From Exiguobacterium sp. J17977 (GTDB lineage: Bacteria; Bacillota; Bacilli; Exiguobacteriales; Exiguobacteriaceae): a stretch of DNA of 64,000 nt. This document shows, in pieces, positions 12,501-22,672 of the stretch. The notes under the pieces were generated by a model. That model saw only the letters and a program-made list of their open reading frames with translations. It was not told the DNA's origin and made no database searches. The stretch lies in contig NZ_JAEQBB010000002.1 of NCBI RefSeq assembly GCF_018616375.1, positions 434,001-498,000 of the forward strand, read 5' to 3'. How positions within the stretch are numbered: the first letter of the stretch is position 1; every line of letters begins with the position of its first letter. Made by a program: the position numbers and the translations under genes.

Positions 12501-12772
12501 CCGAGTGTGGCGAGGAGCGCGTCCGGTCGCTCTTGACGGATAATCCGTTCGACGAACTCCGGTTCGAGCGGTTCGATATAGACACGGTCCGCCGTCGTCG
12601 GGTCGGTCATGATTGTCGCCGGGTTCGAGTTGACGAGGATGACTTCATATCCTTCTTCTTTCAAGGCAAGACACGCCTGGGTACCAGCATAGTCAAATTC
12701 TGCCGCCTGTCCTATGACGATTGGGCCGGATCCGATTACAAGGATTTTCTGAATATCTGGTCGTTTTGGCAT
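9569..12772 (-). CDS. carB: Carbamoyl-phosphate synthase large chain (pyrimidine-type)
   Basis: 1067 residues with the two homologous ATP-grasp halves, each opening with a similar dinucleotide-like motif: [20 protein letters not shown] near residue 10 and [19 protein letters not shown] near 555. The C-terminal MGS-like allosteric domain (about 930-1067) contains [17 protein letters not shown]. It takes ammonia from CarA and makes carbamoyl phosphate from bicarbonate and two ATP. It begins one base after the carA stop. Its place in the pyr operon marks it as the UMP-synthesis isozyme (PyrAB). Confidence 0.97.
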
Positions 12773-12773
12773 G

Positions 12774-13856
12774 TCACATTCCTACTTTCTGTTTGTTTTC
12801 TTGAACGAGTTGCATGAAACGGTCAAATAAATCGTTGGCGTCGTATGGACCCGGTGCCGCCTCGGGATGGTATTGGACCGAGAACGTCGGATGATGCAGA
12901 TGCTTCACACCTTCGACCGTGCCATCGTTGACGGCGCGATGCGTGACGACGAGCCCTGTCGTCGCGAGTGATGCTTCATCGACTGCGTAGCCGTGGTTTT
13001 GTGACGTGATCGTCACCGCTCCGGTCTCAAGTTCGACCACGGGATGGTTGGCACCGCGATGACCGAACGGGAGTTTGAACGTGTTGGCACCGCTCGCGAG
13101 TGCGATCAACTGATGGCCGAGACAGATTCCGAAAATCGGGAGTGTCGGCATGAGGCGCTCGATGAGCGGTAACGCCGTCGGGACGTCTTTCGGGTCCCCC
13201 GGTCCGTTCGACAACATGACGCCGTCCGGCTCATAGCGCATCACTTCTTCTGCCGTCACGTCGTGCGGCAAGACGACGACTTCACAGTCGCGCTTCACGA
13301 GTTCACGCATGATGCCGAGCTTCGCGCCGAAATCGATGAGGGCGATCCGGGGGCCGCTGCCGGTGCTGACGTACGCCCGCTTCGTCGAGACACGCTCGAC
13401 TTGATTGGTCGGCTGGAGAACATCGAAGCGGTGTTTGACCGTCTCCCACGTCGAATCGCCGTCGACCATGACACCGCGCATGACGCCAAGTGAGCGCAAG
13501 TGACGCGTCAACATACGTGTGTCGACTCCTGCCAACCCTGGGATGTTGAACCGTTTGAGCGTGTCATGAAGCGTCGCGGTCGAGCGGAAATTCGACGGTG
13601 CGTCGCACACTTCTTTGACGATAAGCCCTTTCGCCATCGGGACGGTCGTCTCGAAATCTTCGCGGTTGACGCCATAGTTCCCAATCAACGGATTTGTCAA
13701 CACGATAAGTTGGTCACAGTAAGACGGGTCGGATAACATCTCTTGATACCCGGTCATCCCGGTCTGGAAGACGACTTCCCCGATCGTCTCCACACTTGCA
13801 CCAAACGCTGTTCCTACAAATGAAGTACCGTCCTCAAGCCATAATGTTCGTTTCAT
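12774..13856 (-). CDS. carA: Carbamoyl-phosphate synthase small chain (glutaminase)
   Basis: Class I glutamine amidotransferase that feeds ammonia to CarB. Catalytic Cys245 sits in [10 protein letters not shown] and His330 and Glu332 in [11 protein letters not shown]; the N-terminal CPSase domain begins with [14 protein letters not shown]. 360 residues, full length. The start overlaps pyrC by 23 bases. PyrAA in Bacillus terms. Confidence 0.97.
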   Translation of the reverse strand: MKRTLWLEDGTSFVGTAFGASVETIGEVVFQTGMTGYQEMLSDPSYCDQLIVLTNPLIGNYGVNREDFETTVPMAKGLIVKEVCDAPSNFRSTATLHDTLKRFNIPGLAGVDTRMLTRHLRSLGVMRGVMVDGDSTWETVKHRFDVLQPTNQVERVSTKRAYVSTGSGPRIALIDFGAKLGIMRELVKRDCEVVVLPHDVTAEEVMRYEPDGVMLSNGPGDPKDVPTALPLIERLMPTLPIFGICLGHQLIALASGANTFKLPFGHRGANHPVVELETGAVTITSQNHGYAVDEASLATTGLVVTHRAVNDGTVEGVKHLHHPTFSVQYHPEAAPGPYDANDLFDRFMQLVQENKQKVGM

Positions 13857-15114
13857 CGAATCTCCCCTTATATACGATTTTTCCAGCCACGATGGTCATT
13901 ACCGGCCAGCCAACTAATTTCTTCCCAGCGAACGGTGTGTTCTTCCCTTTCGAGCGGAACGTCGTCGGATCGACAATCCGCTCCGTCTCCGGGTCGATGA
14001 GGGCGAAGTCCGCCGCCCGGCCGACTTCAATCACACCGTACGGCAATCCGAACACGTCGCTCGGTCGTTTCGTCATCCACTCGATGAGCGCCGCCTCTTC
14101 CATCTGTCCCGTTTTGACAAACGTCGTGTACAGGAGTGGAAACGCCGTCTCGAAACCGGTAATCCCGAACGGGGCCCGTTCCATACCGGCCGCCTTTTCC
14201 TCGGCCGTGTGCGGGGCGTGGTCGGTCGCGATCATATCGATCGTGCCATCGAACAAACCTTCGAGTAACGCCTCCCGGTCGTCCGCGCTCCGGAGCGGCG
14301 GGTTCATTTTAAAGTTCGGGTCGAGGCCCGGGATGTCTTCTTCACAGAGGACGAGGTGATGCGGTGTCACTTCGGCCGTGACCCGGATACCGGCTCGTTT
14401 GGCGTCGCGGATGACGCGCACCGACTGTCGGGACGAGACGTGGCAGACGTGATAGTGACAGCCTGTCTCTTCGGCGATCAAGACGTCGCGAGCGATATGG
14501 ATGCTCTCAGCGAGGCTCGGGATGCCTTGGATGCCATGTTCTTCACTGAACCGGCCTTCGTGGACCGAACCGGCCTTGAGCGTATTGTCCTCGCAGTGAG
14601 CAACGATTGCCTTGTCGAGTCGTTTCGCTTCCCGCATCGCCGCGCGCATCATCGCCGCCGATTGGACGCCGACCCCGTCATCGGTGAAAGCGAACGAATC
14701 GGCGAGCGAGGCCATGTCGACTTGCTCGATGCCGAGCTGTCGTTTCGTGATGGCGGCGTATGGCAGGACCCGCACGATGGCGTCTTGCTCGATTTTAGCC
14801 AACAGTTGGTCCATCGTGGCGCGGTCGTCTGGGACCGGACGCGTGTTCGGCATCGCACAGATGGTGGTGAATCCACCGGCCGCGGCTGCCTCAGTGCCGG
14901 TCTTAATCGTCTCTTTCTTCTCCCCTCCTGGCTCGCGCAAGTGGACGTGAACATCGACGAGTCCCGGGATGAGTAGCATCCCTGTCGCATCGATCACGTC
15001 GTGTCCTTCAGCCGTGCCGTGATAGTCGACCGAGCGAATCTCGCCGTCTTCAATCAATAGTGTCGTCGTCCGTTTCGTGTTCCCGTCATACCAAGTTGCG
15101 TGTTGAAGTATCAT
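13834..15114 (-). CDS. pyrC: Dihydroorotase
   Basis: Zinc amidohydrolase that cyclises carbamoyl aspartate to dihydroorotate. Zinc ligands His56 and His58 lie in [11 protein letters not shown], and the C-terminal [12 protein letters not shown] motif supplies the catalytic aspartate. 426 residues, type I (Bacillus-like). The start overlaps the pyrB stop by 4 bases and the end overlaps carA by 23. Confidence 0.97.
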   Translation of the reverse strand: MILQHATWYDGNTKRTTTLLIEDGEIRSVDYHGTAEGHDVIDATGMLLIPGLVDVHVHLREPGGEKKETIKTGTEAAAAGGFTTICAMPNTRPVPDDRATMDQLLAKIEQDAIVRVLPYAAITKRQLGIEQVDMASLADSFAFTDDGVGVQSAAMMRAAMREAKRLDKAIVAHCEDNTLKAGSVHEGRFSEEHGIQGIPSLAESIHIARDVLIAEETGCHYHVCHVSSRQSVRVIRDAKRAGIRVTAEVTPHHLVLCEEDIPGLDPNFKMNPPLRSADDREALLEGLFDGTIDMIATDHAPHTAEEKAAGMERAPFGITGFETAFPLLYTTFVKTGQMEEAALIEWMTKRPSDVFGLPYGVIEVGRAADFALIDPETERIVDPTTFRSKGKNTPFAGKKLVGWPVMTIVAGKIVYKGRFDETNIMA

Positions 15115-16016
15115 AATTGTCCCCCTAATGCTCGATTTAAGATGGCCATCCGGGCGTAAACGCCGTTCGTCATCTGTGGAAAGATGCGTGACTGCGGATG
15201 TTCGATTAAACTACCGGCAATCTCGACGTCCCGATTGACCGGGGCCGGATGCATGATGATGGCGTGTGGCTTCATCCGCTCGACGCGGGCCGGCGTCAAG
15301 CCGTAGCGCACATGATAATCTTCTTTCGAGAAGATATCGCCCATGATGTGACGTTCGTGCTGAACGCGTAGCAACATGATGACGTCACAGTCGGCCAACA
15401 CGTCGTCGAGGTCGCGATGCTCGAGCCCCATCGACTCGTCCCACCAGGAAGCGGGACTGCAGCCGACGACGTTCGCGCCGAGCCGCTTGAGCACCGAGGC
15501 GTTCGAGCGGGCGACACGGCTATGGACGAGGTCACCGCAGATGGCGATATTCAAGCCCTCGAACGTCTTGAACTCTTCAAAGATTGTGACGAGGTCGAGG
15601 AGTGACTGGGATGGGTGTTCCCCGCTCCCGTCCCCGCCGTTCAACACCGGGATATTCAATTTTTCGACGAGTTCATGGTAGTATCCCGACTCCGGATGGC
15701 GGATGACGAGGGCGTCGACCCCGATCGCCTCGAGCGTCTTGCACGTGTCGTAGAGCGTCTCCCCTTTCGTCACCGATGACGTTGCCACGTCGAACGGGAT
15801 TTCCTGGACTTTCAAGTGCCGTTCGGCCATTTGAAACGAGTTTTTCGTACGCGTCGAGTTTTCAAAGAACAGGTTCGCGACCGTCTTCCCGTCGAACAGC
15901 GGAGGCATGTTGCCTTGTTTATAGCGGAGCGACTCCTCAATCAAGCCCATAATCTCGTCGAGGGATAGCGTGTCCAGGCTGACAAAATGCTTCGGTTGTT
16001 GTTTGATGATGTTCAT
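15111..16016 (-). CDS. pyrB: Aspartate carbamoyltransferase catalytic subunit
   Basis: Joins carbamoyl phosphate and aspartate, the committed step of pyrimidine synthesis. The carbamoyl-phosphate loop [12 protein letters not shown] holds Ser54, Thr55 and Arg56; [11 protein letters not shown] near 265 belongs to the aspartate domain. 301 residues, similar to the trimeric Bacillus enzyme; no regulatory pyrI follows, as expected for Gram-positives. A GGAGGAG site precedes the ATG. It follows a PyrR attenuator in the pyrP-pyrB gap. Confidence 0.97.
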   Translation of the reverse strand: MNIIKQQPKHFVSLDTLSLDEIMGLIEESLRYKQGNMPPLFDGKTVANLFFENSTRTKNSFQMAERHLKVQEIPFDVATSSVTKGETLYDTCKTLEAIGVDALVIRHPESGYYHELVEKLNIPVLNGGDGSGEHPSQSLLDLVTIFEEFKTFEGLNIAICGDLVHSRVARSNASVLKRLGANVVGCSPASWWDESMGLEHRDLDDVLADCDVIMLLRVQHERHIMGDIFSKEDYHVRYGLTPARVERMKPHAIIMHPAPVNRDVEIAGSLIEHPQSRIFPQMTNGVYARMAILNRALGGQL

Positions 16017-16046
16017 GTTCGTCTCCTCCTTTTATATGAAGGCAAA

Positions 16047-16086
16047 GAGAAAAGGCGCCTCTTCACCTACGTGAAGGGACGCCTTT
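16047..16086 (-). terminator. Intrinsic terminator of the pyrB attenuator
   Basis: AAAGGCG.C.CTTCAC and GTGAAG.G.CGCCTTT form a long stem (16051-16086) followed on the minus strand by TTTTCTCTTT. A GTGAAGG sequence nearer the PyrR site (about 16116-16125) can pair with CCTTCAC of this stem, giving an antiterminator. It stands between the PyrR-binding loop and pyrB. Confidence 0.85.
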
Positions 16087-16127
16087 ATCTGGGCAGAACA
16101 CACCCAAATAAACGAGCCTTCACTTTG

Positions 16128-16144
16128 CCGACCTCACGGGATCG
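16128..16144 (-). promoter_or_regulatory. PyrR-binding loop of the pyrP-pyrB leader
   Basis: On the minus strand CGATC-CCGTGA-GGTCG fits the Bacillus PyrR consensus (ARUC-CNGNGA-GGYU): a stem closing a CNGNGA hexaloop. It begins three bases after the pyrP stop. With UMP or UTP bound, PyrR would hold this hairpin, block the antiterminator and let the downstream terminator form. Confidence 0.85.
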
Positions 16145-16146
16145 AA

Positions 16147-17448
16147 TTAAAAGTTACTTGCTTGTCGTGTGTCTTCAGTTGTTTCGGCAGCAGGTTCTTC
16201 CACGCTCTCCGCTTTTGGCAAGAAGGCGTTCAAGAGAATCCCGACGACCGTTGCGAGCGCCATCCCTTGGACCGGGAAGCTACCGAGTTGGACCATCGCC
16301 CCACCGAGTCCGATGACGAGGATGACCGAGGCAATGATGAGGTTACGTTTCTCGGCAAGGTCGACGTTGCTCTCGACCATCGTCCGGAGACCGTTCGAGG
16401 CGATGACCCCGAACAAGAGGATTGAGATGCCGCCCTTGACCGGGTTCGGGATTGTCGAGATGAACGCTTCGACGTGTCCGAGGAATCCGAAGCTGATGGC
16501 CATGAGTGCAGCTCCGGCGATTACGTAGACGCTATATACTTTCGTGATGGCCATGACCCCGTTGTTCTCACCGTATGTCGTACATGGTGGACCACCGAGC
16601 GCCGAGGCGACCGCTTTCCCGACCCCGTCACCGAGGAGTGTCCGATGGAGACCTGGGTCTTTCATCGTCTCACGTCCGATGATTTTCGACGTGACCATCT
16701 GGTCGCCGATATGTTCCGTCATCGTGACAAGGGCGACCGGGACGATGGCGAGCAATGCCCCGACCTGCCACATTGGCATGTAGTCGACGAACACCATCGT
16801 AAAGTCAGGCAGTTGGAACAAGCTCGCTTGACCGATTGCCGAGTAGTCGATGATGCCGAACAGCGCGGCGATAAGGTAGCCGCCGATGATGCCGAACAAG
16901 ATCGGCACGGCGCCCCAGACACCTTTGAGCGTCGTCATGGCGAGAATCGTGATACCGAGCGTGAGAAGCGCGATCGTGATGAACGTGCCGTTGTAAGCCC
17001 CATCCTTATTCATCGACATGTCGATGGCGACCGGCGCGAGCGATAAACCGATGACCATGATGACCGGACCGACGACGACCGGCGGCAACAAACGCAGCAA
17101 CCAGTTCACGCCTGTCTTATAGATGATGAGCGAGACGACACCGTAGACGGCACCGGCGATGATGCCTCCGAACAAGGCGGCTTCGACACCCCACTGTTGA
17201 CTGACGGCGATAATCGGCGCGATGTACGCGAAGCTCGATCCGAGATACGTTGGGACTTTGAATCGTGTGATGGCTAGGAATGAGAGCGTGGCCACACCGG
17301 AAGCGACGAGGGCGACGGACGTGTTCAACCCCGTCAAAATCGGGACTAAAATCGTCGCTCCGAACATGGCGAAGACGTGTTGCAGGCTGAAGAGCAGCCA
17401 TTGCGGTAAGTGAGCGGGACGCTCGTGGATGTTGAGGATGGGTTTCAT
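16147..17448 (-). CDS. pyrP: Uracil permease (NCS2 / UraA family)
   Basis: Uracil-proton symporter in the cytoplasmic membrane with about 14 hydrophobic segments. It begins MKPILNIHERPAHLPQWLLF and contains LQHVFAMFGATILVP and the GGPPCTTYGENNGVMA motif found in UraA-type carriers, where substrate-binding glutamates lie. The start ATG at 17448 has GGAG 8 nt upstream; a longer frame opens at 17481 but includes the ribosome site. 433 residues. The RBS sits directly beside a PyrR-binding hairpin without a terminator (see the separate entry). Confidence 0.95.
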   Translation of the reverse strand: MKPILNIHERPAHLPQWLLFSLQHVFAMFGATILVPILTGLNTSVALVASGVATLSFLAITRFKVPTYLGSSFAYIAPIIAVSQQWGVEAALFGGIIAGAVYGVVSLIIYKTGVNWLLRLLPPVVVGPVIMVIGLSLAPVAIDMSMNKDGAYNGTFITIALLTLGITILAMTTLKGVWGAVPILFGIIGGYLIAALFGIIDYSAIGQASLFQLPDFTMVFVDYMPMWQVGALLAIVPVALVTMTEHIGDQMVTSKIIGRETMKDPGLHRTLLGDGVGKAVASALGGPPCTTYGENNGVMAITKVYSVYVIAGAALMAISFGFLGHVEAFISTIPNPVKGGISILLFGVIASNGLRTMVESNVDLAEKRNLIIASVILVIGLGGAMVQLGSFPVQGMALATVVGILLNAFLPKAESVEEPAAETTEDTRQASNF

Positions 17449-17457
17449 ATGTGGTTC

Positions 17458-17496
17458 TCCTTCCTGGCCTCTCTGGACCACCTTAAAGGTTTTTTA
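17458..17496 (-). promoter_or_regulatory. PyrR-binding hairpin overlapping the pyrP ribosome-binding site
   Basis: The 50-nt pyrR-pyrP gap contains GGTC-CAGAGA-GGCC, an exact match to the PyrR hexaloop and its closing stem. The lower stem can extend with CCTT (upstream) to AAGG of the AAGGAG ribosome site, and a second pairing GTGGT/ACCAC encloses the site entirely. No terminator stem or T-run fits in the gap. The geometry implies that PyrR binding hides the pyrP Shine-Dalgarno sequence. Confidence 0.8.
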
Positions 17497-17498
17497 GG

Positions 17499-18192
<694 letters not shown>

Positions 18193-18207
18193 TGTTATGC
18201 TTCCTAG

Positions 18208-18236
18208 ACTATAAATCGGAATCGGTTGAAAGTCAA
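18208..18236 (-). promoter_or_regulatory. Sigma-A promoter of the pyr operon
   Basis: TTGACT (18231-18236), 17-nt spacer, TATAGT (18208-18213) on the minus strand. The -35 box contains the TGA stop codon of rluD (18233-18235), so rluD translation ends inside the promoter. Confidence 0.88.
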
Positions 18237-19144
18237 CGCGTTTTCTCGATTTTGTCTAATTTCGCAAGCTCCGCCTCGAAGTCGGCCGGGAGTTTCGCCT
18301 CGAATTCAAGCCATTCGTTCGTGCGCGGATGGAAGAAACCGAGCGTCGCCGCGTGGAGCGCCTGACCGTTCAATTGAATCGTGCGGCGCGGACCGTATTT
18401 CGGGTCTCCAGCCAGCGGATGGCCGATATAACGCATATGAACGCGGATTTGGTGCGTCCGTCCCGTCTCCAATTTACACTCGACGAGCGTGAAGTCTTTA
18501 TACCGCTCGAGCAGACGGAAGTGTGTGATCGCTTCTTTCGCGTTCTTGTCCGTTACCGTCATCCGTTGACGGTCGTTCGTGTCACGCCCGATTGGCGCCT
18601 CGATTGTCCCGAGTTCATGGGCGACTTCGCCGTGGACGAGGGCGATATATTCACGCTTGATTTTACGATCCTTTAACTGGTTCGCGAGCGATTCGTGGGC
18701 CACATCGTTTTTCGCGATCATGAGCAGACCTGTCGTATCCTTGTCGATGCGATGGACGATACCTGGGCGTTTGACACCATTGATGCCTGACAAATCGTCA
18801 CAGTGGTAGAGGAGCGCGTTGACGAGCGTCCCTGACGTATGGCCGGCCGCCGGATGGACGACCATGCCGCGGGCCTTGTTGACGACGATGACATCCTCGT
18901 CCTCATAGACGACGTCGAGCGGGATATTCTCAGGTAATACTTCAAGCTCGACGGCATCCGGTACCGTCACGACGATTTCGTCGCCTTCTTGCAGCTTATA
19001 GTTCGGCTTGACGACCTTCCCGTTGACGAGCAGATCTCCCGCCTTGATCCAGTCTTGGATTTGCGAACGTGACCAGTCACTTTGTTCGCTCATCCATTTA
19101 TCGATACGAGCCTTTTCTTCGGCGACAAATGTGTAAGTTTCCAT
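18233..19144 (-). CDS. rluD: RluA-family 23S rRNA pseudouridine synthase
   Basis: 303 residues: an N-terminal S4 RNA-binding domain (about 12-60, RIDKWMSEQSDWSRSQIQDW) and a pseudouridine synthase domain with the catalytic Asp134 in GIVHRIDKDTTGL. By place, directly after lspA and before pyrR, it is the YlyB/RluD type that modifies the helix 69 region of 23S rRNA; exact target residues cannot be read from sequence. It overlaps the lspA stop by one base. Its own stop codon lies in the -35 box of the pyr promoter. Confidence 0.93.
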   Translation of the reverse strand: METYTFVAEEKARIDKWMSEQSDWSRSQIQDWIKAGDLLVNGKVVKPNYKLQEGDEIVVTVPDAVELEVLPENIPLDVVYEDEDVIVVNKARGMVVHPAAGHTSGTLVNALLYHCDDLSGINGVKRPGIVHRIDKDTTGLLMIAKNDVAHESLANQLKDRKIKREYIALVHGEVAHELGTIEAPIGRDTNDRQRMTVTDKNAKEAITHFRLLERYKDFTLVECKLETGRTHQIRVHMRYIGHPLAGDPKYGPRRTIQLNGQALHAATLGFFHPRTNEWLEFEAKLPADFEAELAKLDKIEKTR

Positions 19145-19617
19145 TACGATTGTCCCCTTTCTTTGTTTAATTTTTCTTCGAACAAGACGCCGATAATCAT
19201 AAAGATGACACCGAACGTGAGCGCCATATCGGCGACGTTAAAGATGGGGAAATTGTATCCGAACGGATATGTGTCAACAAAGTCGACGACTTCTCCGCGG
19301 AAGAGACGGTCGATAAAGTTCCCGATGGCACCGGCGAGCAGTAACCCGACGCTATAACCGAGCAGATCGAACCCGTTCACTTCTTTGTGCAGGAAGTAAA
19401 TCAATCCGACGACGACGATGGCCGTGACGATGAAGAAAAACACCATCTGCCCTTCGAGCATGCCCCAAGCCGCACCTTTATTGCGGTAAGACGTCAAGTA
19501 CAGCAACCCAGGGATGAGTTCAATCGACTGTCCGATTGTCATCGTCTGGACGACGATCCATTTGGTCACTTGGTCGAGCAAAATGAGGAAAAGTGCTAAT
19601 CCGTAGTAACGTTTCAT
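19144..19617 (-). CDS. lspA: Lipoprotein signal peptidase (signal peptidase II)
   Basis: 157 residues with four membrane segments. The two catalytic aspartates are Asp103 in GNFIDRLFRG and Asp130 in FNVADM, both conserved. It cleaves prolipoproteins, such as the CtaC prolipoprotein in this window, before the diacylated cysteine. It lies between the ileS terminator and rluD; transcription presumably reads through from ileS because no clear promoter is visible in the 58-nt gap. A GGAG site precedes the ATG. Confidence 0.96.
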   Translation of the reverse strand: MKRYYGLALFLILLDQVTKWIVVQTMTIGQSIELIPGLLYLTSYRNKGAAWGMLEGQMVFFFIVTAIVVVGLIYFLHKEVNGFDLLGYSVGLLLAGAIGNFIDRLFRGEVVDFVDTYPFGYNFPIFNVADMALTFGVIFMIIGVLFEEKLNKERGQS

Positions 19618-19639
19618 CAGATTCTCCTTTCAAGTCATA

Positions 19640-19670
19640 AGAAACCGGAGTGGACGATCGCCACTCCGGT
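19640..19670 (-). terminator. Hairpin terminator after ileS
   Basis: ACCGGAGTGG and CCACTCCGGT form a perfect 10-bp stem with a 7-nt loop, followed on the minus strand by TTCTTATG. The T-run is short, so partial readthrough into lspA is likely. Confidence 0.7.
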
Positions 19671-19675
19671 CCGGC

Positions 19676-22402
19676 TTATGCGATGACTTCTGTACAACGC
19701 GGGCAAAGCTCTGGGTGCTGTTCGTCTTGACCGAGTTCGGTCGAGTACGTCCAGCAGCGGGCACAAGGGGCACCGTCAGCTTTCAAGACGCTGATTTCGG
19801 CTGTCGCATAATCGACATCCGCCGAGTCGACGTAATCGAGCTGTGACACTTGCAACAATTGGCGCACGTTGTCGATCGTCTCGAGCAACTGCTTCGTCTC
19901 ACCTTTCGGCGCGACGAGCAACTTCGCTTCGAGCGGTTTCCCGATCAATTTCTCACCTCGGGCGATCTCGATCGCTTTCAAGACGTCATCCCGGAACGTG
20001 AGGAATTTCGACCATTTCGCGAGCAACGCCTTCTCGTCTTCCGACAATGCCGCTACTTCGTCTAGGTCCGTCAAGAAGACGCTATCCGCTTGTTTCGCCG
20101 GCACTTCTTGCCATACCTCATCCGCCGTGTGCGGAAGGATTGGAGCGAGCAATTTCGTGAGCGTGACGACCGTGTCATACATGACCGTTTGAACCGCACG
20201 ACGACGCGCGTCATCTTCGCGCTCGATATACAGGATATCTTTCGTGAAGTCGAGATAGAATGACGACAACTCGTTGACACAGAAGTTATGGCTCAAGTGA
20301 TAGACGGCCATGAAGTCGAACGTGTCGTACGCTTTGACGACTTTCGCTTGAAGCTGTTTGAGTTTTGTCGCCATGAAGCGGTCCGCTTCCGGCATGTCTT
20401 CGAACGCGACACGCATCGACGGGTCGAAGCCGTTCAAGTTACCGAGCAAGAAGCGTAACGTGTTGCGGATTTTCCGGTATACTTCCGACACTTGTTTAAA
20501 GTTATCGTGTGACGCGCGGACATCTGACTGATAGTCGACCGACGACACCCAAAGACGGACGATTTCTGCTCCGTACTGTTTGACGAGGTCGTTCGGTGCA
20601 ATCGTGTTACCGAGCGACTTCGACATCTTGCGTCCGTCTCCATCGAGGACGAAACCGTGACTGAGCACGTTGCGATACGGCGCTTTGCCAGTCGTCGCGA
20701 CAGCCGTCGAGAGTGACGAGTTGAACCAGCCGCGGTATTGGTCCGATCCTTCGAGGTACAGGTCGGCCGGGCGGCGCAAGTTGTCGCGCTGTTCGAGTAC
20801 GCCCGCATGTGACGAACCTGAGTCGAACCAGACGTCCATGATGTCGAGTTCTTTACGGAACTCGCCGTTCGGGCTGTTCGGATGCGTGAAGCCTGCTGGC
20901 AACAAGTCTTTCGCCTCGCGCTCATACCAGACGTTCGAGCCGTGCTCGTGGAACAAGTTGGCGATATGGTCGATCGTCTCATTCGTGATGATCTCTGTGC
21001 CGTCTTCGGCATAGAAGATTGGGATTGGGACGCCCCAAGCGCGTTGTCGGCTGATGACCCAGTCCCCACGGTCACGGACCATGTTGTAAAGGCGCGTCAT
21101 GCCCCACTCCGGCACCCAGTTCACTTCTTTGATTTCACGGAGCATGTCGTCCCGGAAATCTTTGATGGACGCGAACCATTGCGGTGTCGCACGGAAGATG
21201 ACCGGTTTCTTCGTACGCCAGTCGTGCGGGTACGAGTGTTTGATGAATTTCAAGTTGAGAAGATAGCCGTTCTCTTCTAGTTTCATCCCGATTTGTTTGT
21301 TCGCGTCTTCATAGAACAAGCCTTCGAAACCTGGCGCCTCATCCGTCATATAACCACGGTCATCGACCGGGCAGAGGACGTCGAGTCCGTATGCTTGTCC
21401 GACACGATAGTCGTCTTCCCCGTGTCCAGGTGCCGTATGGACGAGACCTGTCGCGTCAGCCGTGACGTGATCACCGATCATGACGAGCGACGTCCGGTCG
21501 TAGAGCGGGTGTTGTGCCGTCATGTGTTCGAACTCACGTCCGTTCCAAGAACCGCTCACCGTGTAATCCGTCCACTTGAGTGCCGTCGTCACTTCTTCGA
21601 CGAGCGATTCGGCGACGATATAACCTTTGCCGTCATGCTCGATGCGCGTATACGTCAACTCGTCGCTGACCGCAATCCCGAGGTTGGCTGGGATTGTCCA
21701 TGGTGTCGTCGTCCAGATGACGAAATGGTCGGTCGTCTGCAGGACGTCTTTCCCGTCGACGACTTGGAACGCCACGTAGATGGCCGGTGACTTCTTGTCA
21801 TAGTATTCGATTTCAGCCTCAGCAAGCGCCGATTCAGAAGACGGTGACCAATAGACCGGTTTCTTCCCTTTATAGATGTAGCCTTTTTCAGCCATCGTTC
21901 CGAAGAGACGGATTTGAGCCGCTTCGTATTCTGGGAGGAGCGTGATATACGGGTTGTCAAAGTCAGCGAGCAATCCGAGACGTTTGAACTGTTCACGTTG
22001 CGAGTTCACTTGTTCCATCGCATACGCCGCACACTTCTCACGGAACTCGGCGACCGTCATTTCTTTGCGGTTGACGCCCGCTTTTTGGAGCGCGTTCTCG
22101 ATCGGGAGACCGTGCGTGTCCCAGCCCGGGATCATCGGTGACTGGTAGCCGTTCAATGATTTGAAACGGACGATGATGTCTTTCAACACTTTGTTGAGCG
22201 CATGGCCCATATGGATGTCACCGTTCGCGTACGGAGGTCCGTCGTGAAGGATATATTGCGGTTTCCCGGCGTTTTTCGCTTGGACGCGGTTGTAGAGGTC
22301 CATTTGTTCCCAAGCCTCATGCATCGCTGGCTCACGTTTTGGCAGATTTCCGCGCATCGCGAACTCTGTGTCAGGCATCAATAGTGTGTCTTTGTAGTTC
22401 AT
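19676..22402 (-). CDS. ileS: Isoleucyl-tRNA synthetase
   Basis: 908 residues, class I synthetase. HMGH (64-67) is the HIGH motif, KMSKSLGN the KMSKS motif, and a C-terminal zinc ribbon uses cysteines of CARCW and CPRC; the editing CP1 domain lies between about 200 and 400. I chose the ATG at 22402 because GGAGGAG stands 5 nt upstream and the protein then begins [20 protein letters not shown]. Upstream lies an Ile T-box. Neighbour order divIVA-ileS-lspA is usual in Bacillales. Confidence 0.97.
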   Translation of the reverse strand: MNYKDTLLMPDTEFAMRGNLPKREPAMHEAWEQMDLYNRVQAKNAGKPQYILHDGPPYANGDIHMGHALNKVLKDIIVRFKSLNGYQSPMIPGWDTHGLPIENALQKAGVNRKEMTVAEFREKCAAYAMEQVNSQREQFKRLGLLADFDNPYITLLPEYEAAQIRLFGTMAEKGYIYKGKKPVYWSPSSESALAEAEIEYYDKKSPAIYVAFQVVDGKDVLQTTDHFVIWTTTPWTIPANLGIAVSDELTYTRIEHDGKGYIVAESLVEEVTTALKWTDYTVSGSWNGREFEHMTAQHPLYDRTSLVMIGDHVTADATGLVHTAPGHGEDDYRVGQAYGLDVLCPVDDRGYMTDEAPGFEGLFYEDANKQIGMKLEENGYLLNLKFIKHSYPHDWRTKKPVIFRATPQWFASIKDFRDDMLREIKEVNWVPEWGMTRLYNMVRDRGDWVISRQRAWGVPIPIFYAEDGTEIITNETIDHIANLFHEHGSNVWYEREAKDLLPAGFTHPNSPNGEFRKELDIMDVWFDSGSSHAGVLEQRDNLRRPADLYLEGSDQYRGWFNSSLSTAVATTGKAPYRNVLSHGFVLDGDGRKMSKSLGNTIAPNDLVKQYGAEIVRLWVSSVDYQSDVRASHDNFKQVSEVYRKIRNTLRFLLGNLNGFDPSMRVAFEDMPEADRFMATKLKQLQAKVVKAYDTFDFMAVYHLSHNFCVNELSSFYLDFTKDILYIEREDDARRRAVQTVMYDTVVTLTKLLAPILPHTADEVWQEVPAKQADSVFLTDLDEVAALSEDEKALLAKWSKFLTFRDDVLKAIEIARGEKLIGKPLEAKLLVAPKGETKQLLETIDNVRQLLQVSQLDYVDSADVDYATAEISVLKADGAPCARCWTYSTELGQDEQHPELCPRCTEVIA

Positions 22403-22433
22403 TGAAACTCCTCCTGCATCTTTTTTTGACAAC

Positions 22434-22461
22434 AAAAAAACCCGCCCCTAATAGGGACGAG
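22434..22461 (-). terminator. T-box terminator before ileS
   Basis: CTCGTCCC and GGGGCGGG pair (with G-U pairs), loop TATTA, followed by seven Ts on the minus strand. The alternative antiterminator uses the T-box bases just upstream. Confidence 0.88.
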
Positions 22462-22660
22462 TTGGTCGACTCGCGGTACCACCCTACTAATCTCAAGGAA
22501 ACCCCTGAGACCGCTCTTGGTAACCGATAACGAGGTCAGGCGGTCGCGCTTACTAACTTCAGCCCGACACTCATAGGGGATACCGATAAAGTCTTTCTCT
22601 TAGGCTTGCACCTTCCCTAAGTCGCTTCGTAGGTATGACTTTATCGACGTGTCCTAATCG
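22434..22660 (-). promoter_or_regulatory. T-box riboswitch for isoleucine tRNA, controls ileS
   Basis: The T-box sequence AGGGTGGTACCGCG is complete at 22472-22485 (minus strand). Stem I closes with GGACAC (22649-22654) to GTGTC (22566-22570), contains the helix GATAAAGTC/GACTTTATC and a distal CTTAGG...CCTAAG hairpin. The specifier loop right after GACTTTATC reads GGT-ATC-CCC, with the isoleucine codon ATC at 22579-22581, agreeing with the gene downstream. Uncharged tRNA-Ile would pair with the specifier and with the T-box, preventing the terminator. Confidence 0.93.
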
Positions 22661-22672
22661 ACGTATTGTGTA

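Noticed and set aside
16047-16144. Other riboswitch class in the pyrP-pyrB gap
   Set aside because: The CNGNGA loop and the terminator explain it fully as a PyrR attenuator.
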